DNA from: Brienomyrus brachyistius
Lineage: Eukaryota > Chordata > Actinopteri > Osteoglossiformes > Mormyridae
Assembly: GCF_023856365.1 (NCBI RefSeq)
Contig: NC_064538.1
Span: forward strand, 16,842,935 to 16,906,934
Length of the DNA: 64,000 nucleotides
Direction: 5' to 3'
The position numbers and the translations under genes were made by a program. The notes under the pieces were generated by a model. The model made no database searches. It saw only the letters and a list, made by a program, of their open reading frames with translations, and had not been told where the DNA came from. Positions 12,743-23,977 of the stretch are shown here, in pieces (position 1 is the stretch's first letter; each line of letters opens with the position of its first letter).

Positions 12743-13798
12743 AAATATAAATGTATTTTATTTATTATTATTACAGAAGAAAGAAGCCTCATTGAAAGCA
12801 TTGCTGCTTGCATTAAGACCCAGGTTCATGAATGCGATTGGTTTTTTTTAAAAAAACAATAAAAAAAAAATCAGTGTTTACATGAGGCATTTTAAAGTGT
12901 CAGCACTGGGTGCCCTCACCCCCCCCCCCCCCCGGGCATGGCTGATCTCGCGCCCCACGCAGGTGCGCGCCCTGGTGGAGGACCAGGGTCCTTTCTGCTC
13001 CGCTTAACACGATGGCGTCAAACTCGGTGGTGCTCCGGTGCTCCATCACTTCAAGCGGCCGCATTCGGGGAATTGTGCAATTACTGCGATGCGCATGCTA
13101 AAGCGTAGCAGGTGCACGGCTAAATTTACCGCAGCAAAGGGCCTTACGCTATTCCCCGGGCTCCCTGTTACCAGTCCGGCTGAGGCAGCACATCATCCAT
13201 TTGTAGCTCCCTTGTCGGGCGGGTGCCTCCTAATTCCGGGGCTCCTAGTTAACAACCTGCCGCCGGGACTTCCGATAATGAGCTCTGAGCCTAGGAAAGG
13301 AGAGGACCACTCCCAGGGGCCATCGTCAGAGTTACGTACGGGGCAGAAGAGCAGCGTTCCTCTGGGGAGAGAGAGGCCAAGACTGGAGCCGACAGCGAGG
13401 GGACGCCATGCGATTACTGTCATCATTATGCGGGTCGGCACTTTCTTTTGGGATGCTGCGAGCTTCGGGTGGTGGTGTCAGATCGTAATGGGAATCCAGC
13501 ACGTCCGGCTGTGTGAGACCGGTGGGGTGCCAGGGTCCAGTACTGCGAGTTCAGAGTTGGGGGTCTGCGTTCCAATGATGGCGACTGCATCTGGCAGCCC
13601 CATGTTGCGATCATGCCAAGCGTTGTTCCCCGCATGTTAATTATAATCTTTAAGGTCCTTTAAGATCGTTTCTAAGGTTTTTATCTCAGACATTTTCTCG
13701 TAGCTACTCGCTGTTAATCACTAGTTTGTCAGTCTGGGAATGAGGCCTGATGTTGGTGAAGACTATCGTCTCACATTGTATTTGTCCCTGTGGACAGT
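12743..13798. other. Intronic sequence, no supported gene
   Basis: AT-rich start, C15 run at 12919-12933, then moderate GC. The 200-codon open frame at 13038-13640 (+) begins with no Kozak-like support, has no known domain and a low-information composition; an 82-codon frame overlaps it in antisense. I do not call it. Confidence 0.4.
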
Positions 13799-14110
13799 GC
13801 AGTATTTATGTTATGTATTTACATTATGTATTAATATTATTACTTGTTTACTATGTTACATGTTTACAAGATATGTTGTGTTCACATGTGTTTTTACTTT
13901 ACATTTGTTACGTTATTTCATATATTTTGTTGTTGTTTTACATTGCTATGTCAATATCATACATAATTACATTGAACTTTGTGTATATTATGTTGCATGT
14001 TTACATTACATATTTGCATCAAATATTACTTATTCACATTGTAATTCATTATCTGGTATATTTAGTGCTGTGTAATGCTGTATGTGTTTGCATTATATGT
14101 TGGGTATTTG
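13799..14110. repeat. T-rich low-complexity array (ttacattatgta-like words)
   Basis: About 300 bp of TTACATTA/TATGTA-type words repeat with irregular spacing, with strongly T-biased, G- and C-poor + strand composition. Open frames of 111 and 148 codons (13740-14075, 13750-14196) span it and translate as hydrophobic Y/I/L/V/C text purely from this composition. Confidence 0.6.
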
Positions 14111-14465
14111 CCTTATATGCGTTTTCTGTATCTAGAATGAGGTGCAGTGCGTCTTGTTCCTGTAGTAATTTAAATTTATGGTCACGTCACCGTTAGCCTT
14201 TTCAATGATGGGGAAGCAGTAAAAGTAATGGCTTAATTTCTACTGGAGCGGGGGAGGCGCTAAAGGGCACGGCACAGAAAGGCAGGGTGGGGGTGCGGGC
14301 ACCCGGGACGCCTAGCTTAGCATGGAGGACGTGCCGTTTGATGGCCATGGATCTTACACGGCCATGTGGTCCTCTCCTGCTGTGACGCATCACCTGGGGC
14401 CATGTGGTGTGCTGCCTGTGGTGTCTCATAATAGTATCCTGTGCTATTTACACTTTTTACTGTGG

Positions 14466-14530
14466 TAATAATAGCAATAATAATAATAATTAATAATAAT
14501 TTTTATTATAATAAATAATAATAATATTGA
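14466..14530. repeat. (AAT)n microsatellite, imperfect
   Basis: Alternating AAT/TAA units interrupted by attttta, over about 65 bp. Confidence 0.85.
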
Positions 14531-16600
14531 TAGGAAATGGGTTCTGTATTGAACTGATTGTTTCTAGGAGGAGATTGCAGTCTTTCTGTAAATGCTTCTG
14601 CCTTCTGTGACGTTTTCAACAGCATGCTGTTTACATACTAGGAATGGTACAGTCTCTAATCAGTTAATGCATTTTAAAGACCATTACAAGATGTGCTAAT
14701 CTTGTAGCTGGTAGAATTTATCGGGAACATTCAGTACTGTGCTATGTATGTCCGTGGTGATCTTTAAAAATGGACGGCCATTGTTTTCTTGGCGTCTTTC
14801 TTTCCTTGGGCTATGATTTTTTTTCTTTGAGCGAGTATTCGCTGTACCCAATTAGCGAGCGACACCAACAGTGGCAGGACTTTATTCATCTGTGCATTAA
14901 TGCACAAAACGATAGCCTCTTCATCATAAACATGGATGAAAGGTATGGGTGGTTTTGTTTACTGCAGGAATGTTGTTTTCATATTTTCACTGGTCGGGAA
15001 AAACATTTTTATTGGCACCCCTGCAGAGGTAAGGTTTATTGCATTAAGGGGACATTGTCACTTCAGTCCATGAGAGGCAGCTGAAGGTTTCAGAATGGTC
15101 CACAATCTGATTTGGGGACATTATTCGTCCATGTGACAGCACTGTGCTGTTTTTGTCCCACACCGCCACATATACTGAAGGTTAAGACATCCCTGTGTGA
15201 GTTTTCCTGCAGCTGGCATCGCAGTAGTGTACAGACGACATGTTTGTCTTCATAGTATCACTTTGCGCTAAAAGGAGAAAAAAAGGGGAAAACGCTGAAT
15301 TACAAGGCCGCCTGGTGACAATGACTTCCCGCTCCTACCCAGAGAGGGAGAAAGGCGCATTTGCAAAGGTGGTGCTGGTAATCTGTATCGCCCAGTGTAG
15401 CCTGGTGTGACGCCCAGGAGCCATGGATAAGAGGAGGAACCGGCAATGGTGGGTTTCGGTTTGTGCCGCGCCATTGGGGAAGATAAGTGCCACTGTCAGC
15501 TGTGAGTTAGGCCTGGCGTGCTCGTTGGGGCCATGTCACCGCGCACACTGCAGGCCCGCCGTGCTCTGACCTCCAGTGAACCTGCTAATGTACCAAATGG
15601 GGGCCTTAATTTTTCATTAACTCAGAAAGGAAGATTCGCTCCTGTAATTTCCTACATGCCGCCTGCTTTAAAGGTTCCAATAACCCGGAATTTACAGTTG
15701 GCTAAACAGGAATTGCCTGCACCCCCCCCCCAGCCCCCCTTAACAGCCCCGGCATAGCAGCTATGAAAGCCAGTGACGCTTAAACACAGACTTATTGCGT
15801 TGGTTATCTTTAATGACTTTGAGATGTATTGGCCTTATTATTACCCACTGCAGTTATCAATTCCTCTAATTAGGCAGCGCGGTCCCTAAAGAAATTCCAC
15901 ATTAAAGGGCAAAAAAATGACGAGCAGGAGAGGCAGGCATGCTGGGGAGCTAGAGGGAATCAGATGGCACATTTCACCACCACTGAAGGCATCTCGGGTT
16001 TGGGTGTGGGCATTGGTGGTCGGTGGGGTCACTTGGCATGTGGATGCAGTGCGGCACTAGTGGGGTTTATGTGCTGCTGTCTCAAGGCTCTTTCAGGCAG
16101 CATCTAGCTTTGAACACCCATCTGCATCGACAACGACTCAGATGTGGTCCATTGGCATGGTACGTCTGTTTCCATGATGTTCATCACCACGCCAACGAAA
16201 CAGCTACGTGTTTGGGTCTTATCCGCTGAGCACAAATCAGGTGTCCCCGCCTCCCACTGGATATGCTGAGCCAACTGGCCCGGCTGACATTTTTGTCCTC
16301 TGGACCAGGTGCATAGTTCACCCCCCCTGGCCCTGATCCGTCTATAAATAAGTAAACCGGTAAAAGCAAACAGAAGAAATGCCTGGCTTAACAGCGAGCT
16401 TGAAGGCGGCCACGGATCTGATAGCGCCGATGACTCCCTGCACACAGGGAATTACCTGGCCAGCATTCCCAGAGATCGCCCTGGATATAGCCTGGAGATG
16501 GCACCCCTCATAAACTGGGGCTGCTGACTCTAATGGAAAATCCTGTTCCCCGGGAATTGAGTTGCCTGAGCTTTCATCAACGGAGAGTCCATCTCCCTGC
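14531..16600. other. Intronic sequence, no gene seen
   Basis: Repeat-poor. A 104-codon open frame at 14770-15084 (+) lacks recognisable domains. The block 15770-15910 is AT-rich with ctctaattaggc and resembles a short conserved element. C9 run near 15723. Confidence 0.4.
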
Positions 16601-17380
16601 CTGTGTCCGTCCTTAAAAAACAGCGATTAGCTATAAATGCCCACTGATTTACTGTCACCACGGCGACCAGCCCGCACTGAGCCGCGTGCAATTTATCGCC
16701 CAACGTCACTTTTACATGACGGGTTTGTAACAAATATCCGCCGCATATTGTTAAATTAATCTTCCATTTAAAATTAATGGAGTTAGACTCCCCAGGTTCA
16801 GTGTAATTTGGTGTTGGCGGGCGGAGAGCGGCGTGCCGTGAATATGGAATGAGGCAGGGCCAAGCGGCCTAATCTCCCATCACCTTGAACCTGCGCGCCG
16901 AGGACGTCTCTCTCAGCGTCAACTAATGAGATTGTGCTCGCCTCCCCCGGGAGGGCCGGTGCGCCGCCTGTACCGTCCCCGCCGCCGCCGCCGAGCGCCT
17001 TATTTTAATAATTCCTTAGATATGACAAGGCTGACGTGTGTATGAAAGAGCCGGCTGTGAAAAAAATGGGGGAGGGAGATGAAACGAATTTTATATCATT
17101 ATTTCAAAACCAAAGGCTTCTGAGGACATATTTCACGGTGTAAAGATGCAACATTCAGCTGCCGTCTTTATTTTTTTTTTTTCTTCCATAATTCATGATG
17201 ATCCAGGGATCACTTTGTTAAAACAGTAAAGGGTTCTTTAAAGGCTCGGGAAGCCGCGGAAAATCTCACCGAGCCCTCTATTGTCTGCATGCTGGCTAAA
17301 CGCATGCCGCGGCCAGCGTGTTTTACCCATGATCCCCTTATTAATTTATGGTCCCACTGCAGCGAACATGCCGCCCCCCC
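16600..17380. promoter_or_regulatory. Candidate conserved regulatory block with a CpG-rich core
   Basis: AT-rich stretches (16720-16790 with ttaaattaatc and taaaattaatgg; 17000-17230) flank a CpG-rich core at about 16810-17000 that includes a short (GCC)n run. The mix of homeobox-like AT words and a small CpG cluster, with no repeats, suggests a regulatory element or cryptic promoter; this is inference. Confidence 0.35.
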
Positions 17381-19586
17381 AGGGGATTAGCTACACCTAC
17401 GAGGGTGTGAGTTATCTTTAAGCCCCACCCCCCAAGTGCACGCACATGCCTTTGGCTTCAGTTTTGCATTTCCTGTACTGTTTGTGTGGATCGGATGTTA
17501 TAAACAAGAACTTCAGTCACACGCATAATGGCATCAACACTGGAAACATTAGCGAGCGCGAGGGCGTTAAATATTCATCTGCGGCATGCTTGTGTTGCAG
17601 TGAATGTGTTAGTATGTATGATGAGCGAGTAGCGTGAGCGCTCACATATCCCCGCGTCTCGTCTGCGAAGCCTACACCTGCGTTTCCATTTCACAGGAGT
17701 AGCAGCCTAATCCCTGCAGATGGTATATCGTACAAACCGTTAGCGACTTGCTAAGGCTATTTCTAGCTTTCATCTGGTCTCATTTGATTTTCTATTTCAT
17801 TTTATTTTTGCTGCTTGCAGACATGCCAGCTGTTGTCTTCATTTTCTCTTGGCTAGTTGTGATGCTAATTTCCGTCGGCTAGCTACCATGTGAGGGATAC
17901 GTGGTTAATGTATTGTGGATGTCACGGGCGGATACGTGTACCGTCGTCAGGTGGAACAAGCACCCCGCCTTTCCCATCATCCCGGCTTGGCGCATTGTGC
18001 TAAAATAAACTGTGATATATATATATTTTTTGGGCCTGTTCCTTGTTATGGGGAAACTTCTGGTTGGGAATTAATGAGTAGCCTGATGGCAGTCGGGTTC
18101 ATTTTGCGACAGAGGGACTCCAAATCTCTTTGAGGAAAGCGTGTGTTTTCTCGTTCATGTTGAGACACTGTAGTTGTTCCCTGTACTCGTTTGAAGTCTG
18201 ACGTCTCGTGTGACAAATTGTAGGACAGTGGAAGCACATGTACATGTTTTCTTTTAAACTGACGTGTAGACAGAGGTAATCGATCGCCTGTTAACTCATC
18301 CTTCTCCTCTCTGGTTCACAGCCTCTCTTGACGCTCACGGGCACTGAACCGGTTCAGCCGGGTCTCCGAAAGCCTGTTGACATGCAGTCTGCTCTGTCTT
18401 TGGAATACCACTTAATTGGCAGGCAGTAATAGTAGATGTCAGCTGTAATGCTATCCCTAGTCTGAACGAAGTCTCCTCTCTTAATAACTCAGGCCTGATG
18501 AAACCCAAGATGGCTTCTGCGGCCTGGCTTTTTCATGGAAGGATTTCACGATCGACCATTACTTCCTCATAGCCATGTGTCTGTGAATGTGCCCCCTCGA
18601 CTCTTCTGTCCAGGTGTCGATTTCTCCTTGTCAAATATGGATGGCTGTCGAGCTCCTAACGTTTTTCTGCGTAACATCAATGAAGCTAAAGTTCACCAGC
18701 TAATAAGGTTTCATTAGCAGGTTTAAATAGGGGTGAAAGGTCACTGCTGATGTCATTGTCATTACATGCTGCTTTAGTGATGGATCTAAAATGCGCAAGT
18801 TGTAAAATTTGGCTTTTTGGTCGCTATTAAACGAATGTGACCTCAGGCGCCAGGTAATTTATGTTTGAGTCCATAATGTTCCACCGGGCCTAAATGGATT
18901 AGAAATTCAAATGTCCCCCCACTCCCCAATATGTGCCTTGGTGGCAATGGACACAGTGAATGCAGCGACTGGCACTGGCTGAATGGATTTGTGTCTAGAG
19001 AAGCTTCCTGGCACTTGAAGGGTGGCTCGGGGGACAGGATCAGTGCAATTGTCCCTGCTCAGGGTGACATTTCAGTTCTGTTGGGGTTGGAAAAGGCGGA
19101 GATGGGAGCAAAAGGCTCCACAGGAGGGGGGTGCCGACACCAGGCATGGAGGATGCTCCATCCCCACGGGGCCCAGCCGAATTGGCCCGACGGGCCTGTC
19201 ACTCCGGTGCAGGATGCCATTGGGCCTGTTCATACTGTCACATGAAGAGGCATTCCTGGGGGGAGGCTAGGCTAGTGGGAGAAGCTTCTTACAATGCGAC
19301 AAAGGGGGTCTGAAAAGCTTCTGTCCGACCTTAATACAACATGGCGTTAAGTCGTTTTGGTGCCCCAGCACAGCTGACCGGGGGGAGCCTCACAATGCCG
19401 TTGGTGGTTCTGGTCCCGTTTTCCTGCCGGTTTGCAGAGTGACGGTAACAGTCAGCCACAGATGTTGAATGCGAGCACCTGTCACCGGGGGCGCCGCGTC
19501 AGGGAGCGCCAGAGTCTGAGTGAGTGTGCATGGACCGCAACCTCGAGATCCTGCTAGAGAGCTGTAGGAGAGCCGGGGGCGTCAGT
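17381..19586. other. Intronic sequence, no gene seen
   Basis: Short open frames only. A small (AT)n run at about 18017-18027. The 18700-18920 stretch is repeat-free. No transposon signatures recognised. Confidence 0.4.
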
Positions 19587-19608
19587 CACTTTGAAGATCT
19601 TCAAAGTG
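19587..19608. promoter_or_regulatory. Perfect 22-nt palindrome with two inverted TCF/LEF-like motifs
   Basis: The half-site cactttgaaga is followed by its exact reverse complement tcttcaaagtg, giving a perfect palindrome with no loop. Each half contains CTTTGAA, which fits the TCF/LEF core CTTTGWW. A perfect 22-nt palindrome is not expected often in 64 kb by chance. Binding is not shown. Confidence 0.5.
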
Positions 19609-22600
19609 CAGCGAGAACCCTGTACTGGCTACCCCCCTCACCCCCCACAAAAGAAAGAGTCTTCATCAGGTAGTATCTTACAAGACGCTCGCGCCTGTTT
19701 GGCTTGTGAGGGAGGCCTGAAGTGTATCCTAATGGCAAGACTTCTCCAGTAATAAGATTATCTTCTCTATATTTGCAGTAGTGTAGGAAAACAGCAGATT
19801 TAACAAAATAATAAGGATTGATTTGTACTCTGCTGTTAAGTCATTGAACCGCTTACGTGACACTTTCGGCCGGAGCTGGTTACGCTTTTACCTAATTATA
19901 CAGCTGGAAATGTTTTCGCACTGAGGTGGGTCCAGGTTAAGTACCTCGCCTTGGGGTCCTATAGCAGGCTTCTCCTGGGACTCAATCTGTAGGGTACAAG
20001 TCCACGTCCTTACCTACCACCCTTCACGCCAGCCACTGCTGCACCCGTTCCCACCCCAACCTGCCCTCGCATGTGAGCCGTGTAAGCGGAAAATATTACT
20101 GGGTCGTTTTGCAGAGTGTGTCTCAGTGAAGGTCATGCAGAGCTCCACGCATTTCACCCCGAGATAACTGCAGCCATGGCCGGGGACAGTGTGAGGCCGC
20201 AGAGGTAAGCAGGGCTCTCCTCCAGCTCTCCTAACGTGGGGGTGTTCCCCCTGGGGTCTATCCCACCCAGCTTGGAGGGATTTGAAAATATTCTCTCCTA
20301 GTTTCGTATTTGCTTTTACGACCATGCATTTCTGATGAGGGCCCCCCAGCACTGGACTGTTGTAATTGAGGGGCACCTGGTTCCAAAATCGGTTAATGGA
20401 TGAAGACAGACCATTGTCAATGTGGCTGCCCTAATCGGCGAGGCTGACTGTAGCCCTTTATCCCCAGCGTAGGTCATCCGTGACTCTTAGCCGCTTGGTT
20501 TGCTCCTGGTTCACACCTACGAGTGGAGAAGAAGCCCCCGGCACGGCATGTGGTGAGACTGGGGGGGATGGGCCCTGAGGGCTCCCCCATGTGTTGATGC
20601 TATTTGCAGGAAACGTGGGGATCACATCGCTAGTCCCCACTAGTGGTTGCATGGCATGAGAGGGGAATCGGCCGTGTTAGAAATAAATTAGCTCCCTGAC
20701 GCCTCGGTGTGAGACGTGCCATCAGAGTGCAGAGTGATCTCGCTGTATTAATGCCGTGATTTTCAATTTCAAGGAAGTTGCCCTTTCTTCTTGGGGGGGG
20801 AGTCGTGTGTGGCTTTGTGGGTTAGCACTTGTGCTCATGATCCTAGGGCCAGCTGCGGCCAATTTCCCCATGGGGATGAGCAAAGTGTCACTACTCTATT
20901 CTTAGCATTGTCAGCCCTCGTAAATATCACCTTAGCCCTGACAGCCAGTAATAATCCGTCAGTGAAATGTTTTTATGTCCTGTCTAATGGTACTTAGAGT
21001 TAGAGCTTGTAGGTATGTTAACCACATCAGTTTTAATTTTAACTTGTTTACTGCAGGTATTACAATGGTACCAGTTCAATGCCGCTGCCCTAGTCCAGTA
21101 TTAAGCTGTTTGTCACGTGATGACCGGCAGATCCGCATGTCCGCCTACTCCGGCTTTCTGAAACCTGAGTCCTGCAGATGCCGTTGCCGATTTTAGGTTC
21201 CTGTGATGACTGTAAGGATTTCCTTGTCCAACATCTCTGAGATGCCAAACTGCCAGTCTCCCGCCACCCCCAACCCTGCACCACTGGCTCCACTGTTATC
21301 AGCTTGCAAGCTGTAAAAGAAACTCCAGAACATGTAACAGATCAATAAAAGGCGGGGACCAGAAGTCCTCGACCGTGCTCTAAGCTGTAAGAGATGGGAG
21401 AGTAAATCCGAACTGTGCCCGAAACTGGATATGCAGAGCTGCGAGGGCATAGCACCCTCAGACTAGGCTTAGCTGTTAGCCGTTAGCTACAGTGGGAATC
21501 CCTCACACTCTCTTTGTGGGGTTAGCTTTTAGCTGTTAACTACAGCCAGAGACAACTAGCCATCAGTTACCAATGTAAAAAAAGAAAGTGATTACCTTTT
21601 CTGAATAAAATAAATGTTTTTACTGACTTCTGTCTAGTAGTATTGTATTTTTCGTTTTCCTCAAAAGATAACTTCAGATGGGTGTTTAAAAAAAATCATT
21701 TAAAGATTTTATTGTTCTGCAACAAAGCAACAATGTTTTTGTGCTCTAAGCCATTTTCCAGCAATATTTTTTTCCTGGGATTTTGATGCAGTTCCTCACA
21801 CACAAAGCCATATCAGCCCTGGACTTGACGTTTGTACCCCGCTCTAAGCGCTCTTGTATTCTTGAGTCATCGGGCCAGATTCATCATGACGGCATCATGC
21901 TGACTGACAGGTCGGGAGCCTGTATCCTTCAGCTTGACGAGAGTTCCTCAGCACTTTGTGCGTCTGCAGCTCCTCCATGCCACCGGGTGGCAGTGTCCGC
22001 TCTCTCCGTAGTCTTTGACGCCAGCCGGCCTTGGCTGACTCCCCTTCTCTTAGGTGGGCCCCGGCGGGTCACAAACACTTACACTTACAAACACAAATAC
22101 TTGATGTGCGTGCCCTTGGCCTCAGGCCGGAACATCCCTGGCAGGAAGTGGACACCTCCGATGACAGGCTTTAGAAGCCGTGCCAGGCTTGCGTGGCACA
22201 GATCCCAGCATCTATGGGTGGTTTGGCTCATCTCTGTCCAGGGCTTTTTAAAGGACGGATTGGCAGCCCTCTGCCCCTTTCAGAGGACGTCTTTCAGAGC
22301 ATTTCCAAGCTTTACCCTGACACTTGAAGACTAATAAAAAGATTTCTGAAATTTATGTGGGAGCCAGTGGAAATGTCACCACATGGTGCCTTGCGTTTCT
22401 TAGCCTTGACGCCGTCAAACGCAGCCGGGAGCGGGCAGCGTGCCGTTTCAGGGACTGCCTCAATTCACGCTTGTGGGCCCAAGCTGCTTAGTGTGACTGT
22501 ATGTGTAGATTCCCCCGCTAAAGAGAAACCCATTGCAAAAATTCACGAATCTTGTGGGCTGAACGAAGAGGACCCGCAAATAGTGTACAAAGGATCTTGT

Positions 22601-23181
22601 GTCCCAGCCCAAAGCAGTAGAAGAACAATTTGAGGAATTCTATTCGCTGGGGGCAGGATGCCACCCTCCTTTGACCCCCACTAGTGTGTGCCACGCTTAA
22701 ATGCAGGGTCTGCTCACATTCTGCTGTACCCAGCAAACAGCCTAATGCTCGAACCATCCAGGTTTCCCGTGGGTCTTCACGTCCACAGCTGCTTTCCGTG
22801 GAGGGCATGGGGATAGACTCATCTGGAAAGCTCTCCACTCTCCATAAGCAAGCGGAGGGCTGATCCGTTGGCCCCGAGCATGGCGTACAGGGGAAAAAAC
22901 GATTTCACACTCGGTTTGGTGAACTCACCACGCATCTGAGCCTCCCCATCCATTTTGCTCGTGCTCTTCAGCTGGTGTTAATTCTACCCGGCTTTAGTGC
23001 ACGGGGTTTACAGCAACTCTTGTCAGGTTGAGCGCAGGTTTAGGTTGTTGAAATGTAGTCGCCATCACTTGAATGGTCGGCAGTTTCCCACTGAAATCAA
23101 TCTTCCTTGAAGCAACAGCCGGCGTCGGTTTTAAAAACTAGATTTTAGATGCTGTCTTTGTGTCATTTATCTATCTGTTTT
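19609..23181. other. Intronic sequence, no supported gene
   Basis: A 183-codon open frame at 21783-22334 (+) has no recognisable domain. A small repeated gttagct/ttagctaca motif lies at about 21468-21545. The rest shows no repeats that I recognise. Confidence 0.4.
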
Positions 23182-23977
23182 CAGTGGTACCTTGGTTTGC
23201 GAGCATGATTCGTTCCAGAAACGTGCTTGTAATCCAAAGCACTCGTACATCAAGGGAATTTTCCCATTAGAAATAATGGATGGTTCGTTTCACAACCCAA
23301 AAATATCCATATAAAAATGATTAATACAAAATCCATCCATCCATCCATTTTCCAAACCGCTTATCCTACTGGGTCGCGGGGGGTCCGGAGCCTATCCCGG
23401 AAGCAACGGGCACGAGGCAAGGGATTAATACAAGATATAAATTTAAAATACATAAAACAAATTAACCTGCACTTTACCTTTGAAAAGAATCATGGATCGT
23501 GTGAGGGAGAGGAGAGAAGGAGGGTTATTTTGTAGGATGACTTTCACTATAACTAACGGAATCACTGCTATCTGTTGGCTCACTGGAATCTTTTTGTTTT
23601 TGTGCAACTTTAACAAGGAACCTATCCAATGACCGCCGCTTCTGCCTCCTTTTCGATTTCACAGAAATATGAACATTTCATTGTCCTTAAACAGATTTAT
23701 CGCTTGCACTGCTACGCCGTTATTTGGGTGGGGCTTTTCTACTAAATTTTAACTATGAGTGAGGCATGCCAACTGAGACTGAGCATGGGAGGCGATTACC
23801 CACAATCCCAAAGCGAGAGAGAGAGAACAACCATCGGCTCAGTTGTGCTAAGCAGACAAAGCGTATACGTAATATTGGAAGACATCACTCATTTATCAAG
23901 TTAAAATTTATTAAAAATCTTTGCTCATCTTGCAAAACACTCGCAGACCAAGTTACTTGCAATCCAAGGTTTTACTG
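23182..23977. mobile_element. Non-autonomous DNA transposon with terminal inverted repeats
   Basis: The left end cagtggtaccttggtttgcg and the reverse complement of the right end, cagtaaaaccttggattgca, match at 16 of 20 positions, so the element has inverted ends about 20-25 bp long. The interior is AT-rich and has no transposase. It is about 796 bp including a nested insertion of roughly 100 bp. Just inside the left end, gattcgttccagaaacgtgc and gtaatccaaagcactcgtac resemble a dispersed fish repeat I recall. No clear target duplication was found at its outer ends, so the superfamily is unknown. Confidence 0.65.
23331..23425 (-). mobile_element. Short retroposon inserted in the DNA transposon, with target duplication
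   Basis: A run of ccatccatccatccatcc starts this segment and leads into ccaaaccgcttatcctactg and a ggagcctatcccgg motif. Read on the minus strand it ends in ...aagcggtttgg followed by a (GGAT)n tail, typical of fish retroposons with GATG-type tails (RTE/Rex3-like, by recall). The 11-bp direct repeat gattaatacaa occurs on both sides (about 23319-23329 and 23425-23435), which marks the insertion into the older element. Confidence 0.65.

Noticed and set aside
13038..13640. 200-codon open frame on the + strand
   Set aside because: No domain, signal peptide or credible start context; an antisense frame overlaps it.
13750..14196. 148-codon hydrophobic frame resembling a multi-pass membrane protein
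   Set aside because: The hydrophobic residues come from T-rich low-complexity repeats; a second frame gives equally hydrophobic text.
21783..22334. 183-codon open frame on the + strand
   Set aside because: No recognisable motif, mixed composition and no splice or promoter context; not distinguishable from chance.
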